Assembly (NCBI GenBank): GCA_027489245.1 | Contig: JAIYAC010000003.1 | Location: forward strand, 1 to 39,468 | Direction of reading: 5' to 3' | Source: Neisseriaceae bacterium | GTDB taxonomy: Bacteria > Pseudomonadota > Gammaproteobacteria > Burkholderiales > Chromobacteriaceae | DNA length: 39,468 nucleotides | Shown: piece by piece, positions 23,421-31,508 of the stretch | Layout of the letters: each line of letters starts with the position of its first letter | Numbering within the stretch: position 1 is the first letter of the stretch | Position numbers and translations under genes: made by a program | Notes under the pieces: model-generated | Seen by the model: only the letters and a program-made list of their open reading frames with translations | Database searches by the model: none | Told to the model about the DNA's origin: nothing

Positions 23421-23774
23421 TTATACCAGTTCTGCAGGTTGGCCAGTAAACGTGATGTCTACTTCCTTGCCCTTCATTTCCACCTCGCCTTCCGTCGCCG
23501 CACCGCGAACCAGATAGCTTTGACCGGTATCGGTTTCAAAGATCACGGTGGCGTCTTCGATACTCTGCAACATAATCAGGTTGGTATCACCGGCGTGCAG
23601 CAGCGTGCATTTCACCTCGGCCGGTTTGATCTCTTCCACGCTGTGGCCAATAAAACCATTGGCGTCTGCCTCCGCCTTCTTGATGGGCCCGCCTACTTTC
23701 AGGCTGGCGCCTGGCTTGGAGCGCAGCGGGCTGCCGTTGATCTTCACGGTCACAATGCCGGTGAGTTTTGCCAT
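23421..23774 (-). CDS. Tail tube protein (Mu gpM-like)
   Basis: The protein has 117 residues, small and beta-rich, with the pattern GIVTVKINGSPLRSKPGASL and EADANGFIGHSVEEIKPAEV of the Mu-type tail tube family. It polymerises into the inner tube through which DNA passes. It follows the sheath gene with a nine-base gap, as in Mu, and is the last gene before the terminator. Confidence 0.93.
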   Translation of the reverse strand: MAKLTGIVTVKINGSPLRSKPGASLKVGGPIKKAEADANGFIGHSVEEIKPAEVKCTLLHAGDTNLIMLQSIEDATVIFETDTGQSYLVRGAATEGEVEMKGKEVDITFTGQPAELV

Positions 23775-23783
23775 GGTCTTTCC

Positions 23784-25259
23784 TTACAACCGGTACTGCA
23801 CGGCGGCAGCAAAGGTTACGAACTGGTTGATGATGTCGGGGGGCTGTACAGAGTTCACGCGGTCCGCGTCGGTTTCGCTACGCATTACCTGCAGGTCCTT
23901 TTTGAACTGGTCCACGTTCTCTAGGATGATGCCTTCCAGCTCACGTGCTAAAGCGATGAGCTCGGCGCGTATCAGACTGGGGGTCACCACCTTGGCGCCC
24001 GGCGGGATCTTGGTGCCGTCGCTGGCTAGCTTGTGCTGAGGGAAGCGCAGAGCGATGCGGACACGCTGGGCGTAGCGCCAGTAGTCCACCGTCCACTTGG
24101 TTTCCAGCCGTAGCAGGCTCTCGTCATCGATACCCATTGGGTTGCGCTGATAGTTGGTAATCACTCGCTCCAGGATCACCTTACCGTCTGCGTTGGCGAT
24201 GGTGCTGGAGATGCCATCTTTCAGCAGCAGCTCGCGTTCATTTCGGGTGAAGCGGTCTTTCAGTCGCGGTGCCAGTACGCCTGGTACTTCCAGGCTGCGT
24301 AGCGGGATGGCCGGGTCGATTGCCCCCTGGTACTCGCACACCGCACCAAAGGCGGCGGCCATCACAGGCGTCCAGGTCGGGCAGCCTTTCAGCCCCCAGG
24401 TGCTGATATGCGGGCTGTTGCGGGAGGTGCCGAAAGTGGTCAGTGCGGCATGCGTACCACTCATGGCGTTGAATACGTGGCCGGTGCGCATGTCCATGCC
24501 ACCCCAGCGGCCGTCCATGCTGGCCTCGGTGGCGGCCAGGTTGGCCGCATCGGTGTACGGGCTGATGATGCTGTAGAACCAATCGTCGCTTATGGCCGCT
24601 AGTGCTGTACCCACGTCCGGGTTACCGCTGCCACTGGCCAGGTTTACGCCGGTGGCGGTGATGCCTGCCGGCAGGGTGTCTTCGTCGTAGTAGTTCACGG
24701 CTAGCTCGGTGCCGTTGCCGATTTCACCCTTGTGGCGGCAGGTCACGGTGACAACGCCGGCGGCGGCCACCGCGGTAAACGCTAGGTCGGTATTGGCATT
24801 GATGGCTGCGGCCAACTTGGTTGCTAGCGTACTGTTGCTATCGCCCAGGCTGGCGGCGCAGCGCACGCGCTCACCACCTATCCAGGCCGTGAGGATGCCG
24901 GCTTGGGTGACAGTACCGGTCAGGTTGATAGTGCCGGCAGCAGCGACACCTGCCGGCAGATCGTCCAGTGCTACCGCGTACACGTCTATCAGACCGTACC
25001 GCGCCTTCACCTTGTCCAGCGCCTTGGCCATGTTGTGCAGCATGGAGCCGCGGCCGAAATAGCCGGCGGCCAAGTCGGCATTCAGTACGCGGGTGGGCAC
25101 GTTGGCCGCCACGCTGCCGCTGGTCAGGCGCTGGCCGATCATCAGCAGCTTGCGGTCCATCACAGGCAGGCCACGCAGCGCCTTGGTGTGGTCGATCTCG
25201 ATGAACACGCCGCCGGTACGAATGCCCAGCGGAATGCCCAGGGTAATGGAATCCGGCAT
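23784..25259 (-). CDS. Contractile tail sheath protein (Mu gpL-like)
   Basis: The protein has 491 residues. The start TLGIPLGIRTGGVFIEIDHTKA and core features (FGRGSMLHNMAKALDK, MDMRTGHVFNAMSG, and the C-terminal TRNERELLLKDGISS) are those of Mu gpL-like sheaths. The length is normal for the family. It makes the outer contractile layer of the tail, so the virion is a myovirus. It is preceded by gp38 by three bases. Confidence 0.95.
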   Translation of the reverse strand: MPDSITLGIPLGIRTGGVFIEIDHTKALRGLPVMDRKLLMIGQRLTSGSVAANVPTRVLNADLAAGYFGRGSMLHNMAKALDKVKARYGLIDVYAVALDDLPAGVAAAGTINLTGTVTQAGILTAWIGGERVRCAASLGDSNSTLATKLAAAINANTDLAFTAVAAAGVVTVTCRHKGEIGNGTELAVNYYDEDTLPAGITATGVNLASGSGNPDVGTALAAISDDWFYSIISPYTDAANLAATEASMDGRWGGMDMRTGHVFNAMSGTHAALTTFGTSRNSPHISTWGLKGCPTWTPVMAAAFGAVCEYQGAIDPAIPLRSLEVPGVLAPRLKDRFTRNERELLLKDGISSTIANADGKVILERVITNYQRNPMGIDDESLLRLETKWTVDYWRYAQRVRIALRFPQHKLASDGTKIPPGAKVVTPSLIRAELIALARELEGIILENVDQFKKDLQVMRSETDADRVNSVQPPDIINQFVTFAAAVQYRL

Positions 25260-25262
25260 GGT

Positions 25263-25451
25263 TTAGCCCTCCGCCGATTTGCGCGCCGGCTTGGCCGGGG
25301 CGTCTGGTACTTCGATCACATCGCCATCGGCCAGCCTGCGGTGCCAGTAGCCTGTCAGTGCGACGGTCTGGCCGTCTACCGCCAGGTAGCCGCTGCCGTC
25401 TTCCAGCCGCACCTGCAGGTCGTCAGCCGGCTTGATTTGGATTGTTTGCAT
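25263..25451 (-). CDS. Mu gp38-like small tail protein (DUF2635)
   Basis: The protein has 62 residues, matching DUF2635 in size, place and pattern (IQIKPADDLQVRLEDGSGYL, then GYWHRRLADGDVIEV). It always precedes the sheath gene in Mu-like phages. Its molecular role is not established. It overlaps gp37 by 29 bases. Confidence 0.85.
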   Translation of the reverse strand: MQTIQIKPADDLQVRLEDGSGYLAVDGQTVALTGYWHRRLADGDVIEVPDAPAKPARKSAEG

Positions 25452-26025
25452 GGTTCAGTTCCACGGTGGTTGATAAGTTCGGCTGCGCCTGGCTGTAGTC
25501 GCCGGCGAGCCATTGCTGATGCACGCTGTCTGGCTGGTGCTGCAAGTCGATATCCATGTGTACGCTACGCAGTACCCCCGGCTGCAGGTTGGGCGGGTAG
25601 ATTTCGCTGTCATCAGCGCCATCTACCGTATCCAGTGGTCCCGCCACCAGTTCGATGGACACCCAGCCGTTGGGGTACTCCATCTGGCTGCTGGTCTTGA
25701 AGCCGGATGCCTCCAGATGCGGGGCGTCTCCCGGGTTACGGATCCAGGCCTGCAGTTGCGCCAGCATGGCCAGCTCGGCATCCCTCAGTTGGCGCTGTGT
25801 GCCTGTGCGCTCCGGTACCGTGATCTGGCCAACCAGCGTCAGCTTCAGCGTGGTCTCCCAGTCGCCCAGGTCTCCGCCCGGCAACAGCAGGGTAATGACA
25901 CCCTGCTGTAGTTCGTCGCCGCGGCGCTGGGCAAAGTCCACAAACTCGGTGCTGACAACGCGGCTGGGTAGTGCCGCGCGCAGGCTGCTTTCCAGCTTGG
26001 ACAGGGCACGGGAGATGGCGCTCAT
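25423..26025 (-). CDS. Mu gp37-like tail protein (DUF1834)
   Basis: The protein has 200 residues, with the DUF1834-type helical start (ISRALSKLESSLRAALP) and a beta-rich body. In Mu-like phages this protein sits between the connectors and the sheath and likely ends the tail at the head side. Start and stop overlap the neighbours, so the block is translationally coupled. Confidence 0.82.
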   Translation of the reverse strand: MSAISRALSKLESSLRAALPSRVVSTEFVDFAQRRGDELQQGVITLLLPGGDLGDWETTLKLTLVGQITVPERTGTQRQLRDAELAMLAQLQAWIRNPGDAPHLEASGFKTSSQMEYPNGWVSIELVAGPLDTVDGADDSEIYPPNLQPGVLRSVHMDIDLQHQPDSVHQQWLAGDYSQAQPNLSTTVELNHANNPNQAG

Positions 26026-26300
26026 TTGCCGCGCCCGTCCAGCTGGCGTTCCACCAGCTTGTCCAGCTTCGCGCTGATGTCCTTCAGCTCGCCCTTGACC
26101 TCGCTGTTCATCTCGCGCATGCGTTCGTTCTGGGCCGCGTCGATGCTGATTTGCTGCGTCTGCTTTTCTTCAACCACAGTCACCCGCTTGTCCAGGTTGA
26201 ACATGAACAGCGCCAGCGTGCCGACCAGCGCCAGCGTGGAGAAGACGTCGCCTAGATTGATGCGCTTTTCAAACTGCCAGCGGCTGGTCAGTTCGCTCAT
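26022..26300 (-). CDS. Small membrane protein with coiled coil (lysis-associated)
   Basis: The protein has 92 residues. One transmembrane segment (about 17-34, LGDVFSTLALVGTLALFMF) is followed by a long charged coiled coil (about 38-92). This shape fits a spanin-like or holin-accessory protein, and the endolysin is two genes away. The short N-terminus would lie in the cytoplasm and the coil in the periplasm, or the reverse. Which lysis role it has is not decided by sequence. Confidence 0.65.
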   Translation of the reverse strand: MSELTSRWQFEKRINLGDVFSTLALVGTLALFMFNLDKRVTVVEEKQTQQISIDAAQNERMREMNSEVKGELKDISAKLDKLVERQLDGRGK

Positions 26301-26303
26301 GGT

Positions 26304-26564
26304 TTAGTCCTTTTCGTACACCCGGGGGGCTACGCTGGTGGCGGTGTCGGCAATGACGCGCGGCGGGGGCGCATCCGGCACACGGTTTTTGGCAAAGCCC
26401 ACGTTCAGTGCCGCCCAGTCCAGGGCGGTGCGGGCGATGCCGAGTGCGCCGGTAACGCGCTTGTTCGGGATGACGGTGGAAACAGCGGCCGCAACGGTGA
26501 CGATCTTGGTACCGATATCGATCACGATGTCGGCATGGCTAAGCAGGCTGGCAAGCAGGCTCAT
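26304..26564 (-). CDS. Small hydrophobic protein, possible holin
   Basis: From the ATG at 26564, with a good AAGGAA ribosome-binding site, it has 86 residues; the longer frame to 26666 overlaps the endolysin gene and is unlikely. It has a moderately hydrophobic segment (about 11-32, DIVIDIGTKIVTVAAAVSTVI) and a proline-rich tail. It lies directly after the endolysin, where holins often sit, but the hydrophobicity is weak. Confidence 0.55.
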   Translation of the reverse strand: MSLLASLLSHADIVIDIGTKIVTVAAAVSTVIPNKRVTGALGIARTALDWAALNVGFAKNRVPDAPPPRVIADTATSVAPRVYEKD

Positions 26565-26575
26565 GGGGGTTCCTT

Positions 26576-27094
26576 TCAGGGTTGGGAAAGCAGGTGGCCT
26601 GCGGCAGGCTTCATGCCGCCATCCAGCCAGGTTTGCACGTCGAAGCCAGGGCAGATCTTCAGCCACTCGTGGCGCTCAATCACACCGTCGCCGTCCAGAT
26701 CCGGGCTGAAGTCGCGGTGGCCACGAATACGGGCCGCCGGGTAGGTCTGGCGCAGGCTGGAGACCAGCAGCCTCAGCGTGGACCACTGGGCCAGCGAGAA
26801 ACTGTCGGTACCGATCAGGCAAATGCCCAGGCTCTTGGCGTTGCTGCCCTGCACGTGGGCGCCGATTTCTTCCGGATGGCGGCCGAGCTTGGCGTGGCCA
26901 TCCAGCTCGAGCACCCAGTGGTAGCCGATGCTGGGCAGCGCGTGCTTCAGCTCCGGCTGGTAACGGGTAATGGCCGCCGGTTGGCGCTGGAAACCACGCT
27001 GGCGGTGCATGGCGTCGATTTGCTCGCGGCTGAACGGCTTGCCGTTCGGGGTGGCCGCGCAATGGATCACGATATCGGTAATGGTGCGGGGCAT
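26576..27094 (-). CDS. Endolysin: N-acetylmuramoyl-L-alanine amidase (Amidase_2)
   Basis: The protein has 172 residues. It cuts the amide bond between peptidoglycan glycan and peptide to free progeny. Probable zinc ligands are H11 (DIVIHCAAT), H126 (RGHRDFSPD) and C148 (KICPGFDV), and GAHVQGSNAKSLGICLIG is a family hallmark. Between the last two ligands lies DLDGDGVIERHE (132-143), which fits a 12-residue EF-hand calcium loop. There is no signal peptide, so export needs a holin. It lies between the head-completion genes and the tail genes. Confidence 0.93.
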   Translation of the reverse strand: MPRTITDIVIHCAATPNGKPFSREQIDAMHRQRGFQRQPAAITRYQPELKHALPSIGYHWVLELDGHAKLGRHPEEIGAHVQGSNAKSLGICLIGTDSFSLAQWSTLRLLVSSLRQTYPAARIRGHRDFSPDLDGDGVIERHEWLKICPGFDVQTWLDGGMKPAAGHLLSQP

Positions 27095-27095
27095 A

Positions 27096-27635
27096 TCAGG
27101 CTCCGTAGATGCTGCCGGTCATGGCGTAGTGGCCACGCACGCCGATGGCGGCGCGTACCCCTTCGGCGGCGCCTTCGCGCAGCATGGCCAGCAGGCGGGA
27201 TTCGTTTTTGTCGAATGCCGGTTTAAAGAAGGGTTTGGCCTTGGTGCCCTGCTGCTGGATGTGCTTGGCCAGGCCGTAGGCGCGCCGGTTGGCTTCCCGC
27301 TCGGTCAGGCCGTGCTTGATGCGCAGCCATTCGGCCAGCGGCCGGCGCGGCGGCATGCCGCGATAGCCCGGGCGGGTGCCGTCTTCCACATGCCTGGCGT
27401 ACTGCACGCCTGCTTTTACGTCGCGCGCTAGCGGAAACGGCCGTTCCGGCCGGATGCTGTTCATCAGCGTGGTGAAGCCCATGCTGCCGTTGTGGCGCAG
27501 CTCGCGCCTCACCTCCCGGGCCAGGAACTGGCCAGCCTGGCCAACGTAGCGTTCCATGATGCGGGTCATCACGCCCGGGGCGCGTTCAAAAGCTTTCAGT
27601 ATCACTTCGTCGCTGACATGGACGGCGCCAATCAT
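27096..27635 (-). CDS. Head-tail joining / tail completion protein (gp10-like)
   Basis: The protein has 179 residues, basic, with a pattern VGQAGQFLAREVRRELR and GVQYARHVEDGTRP that resembles HK97 gp10-like or Mu virion morphogenesis proteins. It lies between the connector and lysis genes, as expected for a protein that closes the head-tail joint. It overlaps the connector gene by ATGA. Confidence 0.7.
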   Translation of the reverse strand: MIGAVHVSDEVILKAFERAPGVMTRIMERYVGQAGQFLAREVRRELRHNGSMGFTTLMNSIRPERPFPLARDVKAGVQYARHVEDGTRPGYRGMPPRRPLAEWLRIKHGLTEREANRRAYGLAKHIQQQGTKAKPFFKPAFDKNESRLLAMLREGAAEGVRAAIGVRGHYAMTGSIYGA

Positions 27636-28243
27636 GCGCAGGCCCTCCGCTCGAACTCTTCCAGCAGCACGCTGTACAGGTAGCCCGGCATGCCGTTGCG
27701 CGGGGTGGCGCTCATGCCGTCGCGCAGCTGATACGGCTTACTGGCATGGTGCATGGCTAGCTCGCGCATGGCTTCGGCCTGGGCGCGCAGGATCAGCAGC
27801 TGGGCGTCTTCATCGTTCAGCGAGCTCTGGCTATCGCTCAGCAGGTGCGGCGCGGTGTAGCGGTACGGGCAGCGGTTGCCCAGTAGGGCAATCTGCCGCT
27901 CGGTGGGGGCCGGCTGTAGCAATAGCACCCGGTTGTCGCCTTCGTCGTAGCCCACGCTGAATTGCGGCAATTGCCCCGGCCAGCGGTCATCCCACGGTTG
28001 TAGCTCGGCCTTGCTCTGCCGCCCCCAGTCACAGCCCAACACGCGGGTCAGCGTGGAAGGGCAGGGGTACAGGGCCTCGTTGGCTTGCAAGGCCAGCCCG
28101 GCATGCACGGTGCGATGGCGGAAGCGGCACAGCTCGGCAAAGCCCACGTCAACATGACGCTGCAGATCCTCCGGCCGGAACGATCCGGCCGAGTCGATCA
28201 GCGAGGCCTGCAAGCGGGAGACCAGACTGGCACGGGTGTGCAT
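27632..28243 (-). CDS. Head-tail connector / adaptor protein
   Basis: The protein has 203 residues. The N-terminal helices (DLQRHVDVGFAELCRFRHRTVHAGL) and the place after the capsid genes fit the gp6-like adaptor class. The middle part is beta-rich. It probably forms the ring below the portal. The family call rests mainly on gene order. Confidence 0.6.
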   Translation of the reverse strand: MHTRASLVSRLQASLIDSAGSFRPEDLQRHVDVGFAELCRFRHRTVHAGLALQANEALYPCPSTLTRVLGCDWGRQSKAELQPWDDRWPGQLPQFSVGYDEGDNRVLLLQPAPTERQIALLGNRCPYRYTAPHLLSDSQSSLNDEDAQLLILRAQAEAMRELAMHHASKPYQLRDGMSATPRNGMPGYLYSVLLEEFERRACA

Positions 28244-28692
28244 CAGGCGCCTGCGGCTTTCTTGGCGGTGGACTTGGCGGCGGGTGCTTTCGACAGTTCG
28301 GTGGTGCTGACCGGCGTGTCGGTACCGGCAGGTTGCACGTCACCGGCGCCCAGGGCAGGGCCGTCCACTTGCGCGCTAGCTAGCGTCAGCAGCTGTTCGG
28401 CCAGTGCCGACAGCACGTTTTCACGGCGAGGGCCGGCCTGTTCCCGGTCGGACAGCTCCTGCAGGTCATCTACACCAAGCGCCGGCACATGGGCCAGTAG
28501 CGTGGCCACATCGCCGGCCAGCAGCACGTCAACGATGTGCTGAGGCGCATCCGCTGCATACTGCGCATCCGGCGCGCGGTATTCGGGGTGGTGCGTCGGG
28601 TCAATCTCGCGGGTTTCGCCCGGTGGGATCATCACGCCGCCGATGTACTCGGTGTGGGCGTGAGGGTTGGTATACGCAATGCGATTTGACAT
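28243..28692 (-). CDS. Small head-associated protein
   Basis: From the ATG at 28692 it has 149 residues; a GGAGCTG ribosome-binding site lies just upstream and the frame to 28731 is less likely. The N-terminal half is beta-like (EYIGGVMIPPGETREID). The C-terminus is Lys/Ala/Pro-rich (APAAKSTAKKAAGA). It lies between capsid and connector. Decoration or connector roles are possible. No family was recognised with certainty. Confidence 0.55.
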   Translation of the reverse strand: MSNRIAYTNPHAHTEYIGGVMIPPGETREIDPTHHPEYRAPDAQYAADAPQHIVDVLLAGDVATLLAHVPALGVDDLQELSDREQAGPRRENVLSALAEQLLTLASAQVDGPALGAGDVQPAGTDTPVSTTELSKAPAAKSTAKKAAGA

Positions 28693-28704
28693 GGTGTCAG
28701 CTCC

Positions 28705-28729
28705 GCCCCGGCCAACCTGTGGCCGGGGC
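28705..28729. other. GC-rich hairpin between capsid gene and next gene
   Basis: GCCCCGGCC (28705-28713) and GGCCGGGGC (28721-28729) form a nine-pair stem with a seven-base loop and no T-run on the minus strand. It could stabilise the 3' end of the capsid message or reduce read-through to lower-copy head genes. Confidence 0.6.
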
Positions 28730-28736
28730 AACAGGG

Positions 28737-31301
28737 TTAAATGGCGGCGCGGGCGGTAGCGCTGTAGGCAATCACACTGGTAAAGCGGCCGCGCAGCGCA
28801 CGCGGCACAACGATAGCGTTGTACTCCTCGCCGTACGCGGTTTTGCGGCCAACAGGCCGGCCGGTGCTGGAATCCAGCATTTCGACTGGCTCGCCCGTCA
28901 CGAATGGCTTAACAATCGTGTAAGCAGCCAGACCGCGAGAGCCCATCAGTACGCGCTCGTCGCCCAGGTCAATGCCTGGCGAGTTGGTGCTGTAGCCCGG
29001 CAGCCCCTTGATTTCTTCCAGATCACCACTGTTAGACGTGTTGCTGCCATCGCGCTTGCGGGTGCTGATAAATTGCTCGGCATTGCTGATTGTGTCGTTC
29101 AGCGTGCTGCTCATCAGCATGAAATCCGGCTGCGAATAACGCTGCGAGTTCATTACCGCCTTCGCCGTGCCAATCTTTTGCACCAGACCATTCAGCCACT
29201 GCTCTTGCGTCAGGCCACCGGTCGGGTCCATGTCGAACAGCGAAATATTCGTGGCGCGGCTATAGCTGATGGTGTTGGTTGCGGCGTTGGTTGGCGGCAT
29301 CACCGGCACACCCAGCTGGTTAACAAACTGGATCAGGCCAAGGTTGTAAGACAGCACACGGTAGTAAGTTCCTGCGTTTTGCTTGTTCGTGCCGTTATAC
29401 GGCTGCACAGCGGAGCTGTTCAGCGTCACCGTCAGCGTGTTTTCTGCGATGCCGACGGCAGTGCCAGCCATATCGCGGGGCTGGAATGGGCGGACGATAG
29501 GGAAAAATGCAGTCTTGATGGTGTGCTTTGCACCGGTCAACTGCGCGGTAAACGATTCAGCCGTCACGGCGACAGACAGGTACGCATCAGAGGCGCGCTG
29601 CAGCTCGTTGCAGATACGGCGGTGTACCAGCTCACGCAGGATACGTGCATTGCTCTCGATATTGCGTGCCATGGCATCCCAGTTCAGCCCGCTGGTGCGG
29701 GTGAAGTGGGCAACTTCGTTGGTCACAGACAGTGCCAGCTTCATCGGCGTCACATACGCCAGTTCCATGGACTGCACGACACCTGCCGTTGGAATCGGCT
29801 GGCCTTCGTACACGATGCCATCGTTGACAATCTGGCTCATGTCGCGGGTTTCAAACGGGATTTGCGTCGTTGCCTGCGCGCCAAAATCCGTTAGCGTGTT
29901 AACCAGCTCCAGTACGCGCAGGTCAGACAGCGCCTCGCGGATCACTTCGCGCTGGAACCCTACCGGCAGCGCGGTGTCCGCCATAGCGGTGTTGCCTTGC
30001 GCCAGCAGAATCTTGCGCTCGTTCTCCAGCTGCGCACCGTGCAGGCGGTCAAACTCGGACAGCACCAGCGCGACGAACGGATGCTGCGGCGCCTTGGTGT
30101 CCAGGTGTAGCTTCCCGGCCATACTGGTGCGGCCCAGCATGTCGCGGTACAGCTCGGACAGCTGGCGCACACCTTCGTCCACTACGGCAATACGCGGCGT
30201 GCCGTGCGGCTGATAGCCCAGTTGTGCCAGTTGGCGGGCGGCTACTTCGCGGTTACCGGCCTCGATCTGGCTTTGTGCCAGTACGCGTACCTGGTCTTCG
30301 CTCCAGCTACCGTCAACCAGCTTGGCCACGCTCTCGCTCAACACCTTTTTCAGTGCATCGTCCAGGCCTGCGGCAGCGTGGATGGTGTCGGACAGCAGCT
30401 TGCGGCGGCTGTCGGTGGCTTCTGCCAACTGGCGGGCGCTGTTGGCACGCTCGGCCAGGATGCGCGTTACCTCGGCGGCCACATCCACATTGCCCGCAGT
30501 GGTCATGGACAACTGGATGGTCGGGGCAGCGCCACCAGCGGCGCTGGTCATGGCTTCGGACAGGGTGACGGCGTGGGTTTCCAGCTGGCCGACGATCTGC
30601 TGCTGGCCGGCTTCGTCAGCCGCCAGCGGCAGGGTCTGTTCGCCCAGGGTTTTTACCGTGTCGATCACGGTTTGGGACAGTTGCTTGGCTGCCAGTCGTT
30701 CCAGCAGCGCTTTCAGGAGCTTGTTCATATTGGCCTCGGCCTCTGCAAGTAGGGTTTGTGCAAGTTCGGGATGGATCAGAACGGGGGAGTCCGCGCCGGA
30801 GTCGCACGACAGCGTGACGGGGTCCAGGCGCTTGATCACCGGACGCACGGTGAGGCCAGCACCCAGCAGAACAGGGCCATGCAGCTTGCCGGCCTCGTTG
30901 TCCTGGTAGTTCTCGGTAAATTCGGCAGACAGGTAGCGGAAGCCGCGTTTCTGCACGGCCTCGCGGCCGAACTCGGTCCACTCCACCAGTGCGCGCAGGC
31001 GCTCGCCTTCAACAGACAGCCGCAGCACCTTGGCCGCGGCGCCGTCGCCTGGCTTGTGGTTTACGTCTAGGAAAATGTCCGTGCCCACCGTGCCGGTATC
31101 GAAATTGCGCACCATGCTCAGCAGCATGTCGCGGGTGATCTCGAAGCGGCCGTAACGCGGATCGGTGAACGAGCCGGTGCGGGTGACGGTTACCCAGCTG
31201 GTGCTCTTGCCCTCGGAAGGCAAAGAAGCAACGCCAGCCAGCAGGCGGATTACCTGCGGGCCGGCGTCGGAGGAGGAGAGGAGAAAGCGTCGAAAAGTCA
31301 T
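28737..31301 (-). CDS. Fused prohead protease, scaffold and major capsid protein
   Basis: The protein has 854 residues. The N-terminal part (about 20-190) resembles the Mu gpI-like protease (FEITRDMLLSMVRNFDTGTV, DVNHKPGDGAAAK, GLTVRPVIKRLD). A helical, scaffold-like stretch follows (about 190-390). The C-terminal part (about 400-854) is a HK97-fold major capsid protein. Self-cleavage during maturation would release the capsid part. At residue 192 an internal ATG (30728) is preceded by GAGG motifs, so a nested scaffold-capsid product of 663 residues may also be made, like Mu gpZ inside gpI. The gene starts the second late block, 97 bp downstream of a late element. Confidence 0.88.
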   Translation of the reverse strand: MTFRRFLLSSSDAGPQVIRLLAGVASLPSEGKSTSWVTVTRTGSFTDPRYGRFEITRDMLLSMVRNFDTGTVGTDIFLDVNHKPGDGAAAKVLRLSVEGERLRALVEWTEFGREAVQKRGFRYLSAEFTENYQDNEAGKLHGPVLLGAGLTVRPVIKRLDPVTLSCDSGADSPVLIHPELAQTLLAEAEANMNKLLKALLERLAAKQLSQTVIDTVKTLGEQTLPLAADEAGQQQIVGQLETHAVTLSEAMTSAAGGAAPTIQLSMTTAGNVDVAAEVTRILAERANSARQLAEATDSRRKLLSDTIHAAAGLDDALKKVLSESVAKLVDGSWSEDQVRVLAQSQIEAGNREVAARQLAQLGYQPHGTPRIAVVDEGVRQLSELYRDMLGRTSMAGKLHLDTKAPQHPFVALVLSEFDRLHGAQLENERKILLAQGNTAMADTALPVGFQREVIREALSDLRVLELVNTLTDFGAQATTQIPFETRDMSQIVNDGIVYEGQPIPTAGVVQSMELAYVTPMKLALSVTNEVAHFTRTSGLNWDAMARNIESNARILRELVHRRICNELQRASDAYLSVAVTAESFTAQLTGAKHTIKTAFFPIVRPFQPRDMAGTAVGIAENTLTVTLNSSAVQPYNGTNKQNAGTYYRVLSYNLGLIQFVNQLGVPVMPPTNAATNTISYSRATNISLFDMDPTGGLTQEQWLNGLVQKIGTAKAVMNSQRYSQPDFMLMSSTLNDTISNAEQFISTRKRDGSNTSNSGDLEEIKGLPGYSTNSPGIDLGDERVLMGSRGLAAYTIVKPFVTGEPVEMLDSSTGRPVGRKTAYGEEYNAIVVPRALRGRFTSVIAYSATARAAI

Positions 31302-31397
31302 GCCCGTCTGCCAGGGAGTCAGTAAACCGGCAGCGGGAGGACGCCGCCGGGCTGGTCTCCCAGCACTGCCAGATTACAAGCGCATGCGGCGCGGTTT

Positions 31398-31414
31398 CAG
31401 GGGTGGAAATGGCA
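31398..31414 (-). promoter_or_regulatory. Late promoter element, copy 2 (capsid block)
   Basis: This is an exact copy of TGCCATTTCCACCCCTG, followed on the minus strand by AAA as in copy 3. A -10-like TGTAAT lies at 31378-31373, 19 bases beyond the element. It sits between the terminator of the cargo genes (31424-31453) and the capsid gene. Confidence 0.72.
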
Positions 31415-31423
31415 GTGGCGCAC

Positions 31424-31453
31424 AAAAAATAAGCGCCGCAGTGCGCGGCGCTT
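31424..31453 (-). terminator. Terminator of the cargo pair
   Basis: AAGCGCCGC (31431-31439) and GCGGCGCTT (31445-31453) form a nine-pair stem with a five-base loop. On the minus strand it is followed by ATTTTTTG. It ends transcription of the membrane-protein gene before the next late promoter element. Confidence 0.88.
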
Positions 31454-31485
31454 GGGGGCTGGATTATGTTCCCGTGATGGCTAGG

Positions 31486-31506
31486 TTATCCACAGAAACT
31501 GTGGAT
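31486..31506. repeat. Palindrome containing a DnaA box
   Basis: ATCCACAG (31488-31495) and CTGTGGAT (31499-31506) are perfect arms around AAA. The left arm with the two preceding T gives TTATCCACA, the full DnaA-box consensus. It lies just after the stop of the membrane-protein gene. It may bind DnaA or be incidental. Confidence 0.6.
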
Positions 31507-31508
31507 GG

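Noticed and set aside
29383..30752. Long plus-strand frames opposite the capsid gene
   Set aside because: They have no ribosome-binding sites or domains and mirror the codon pattern of the capsid gene.
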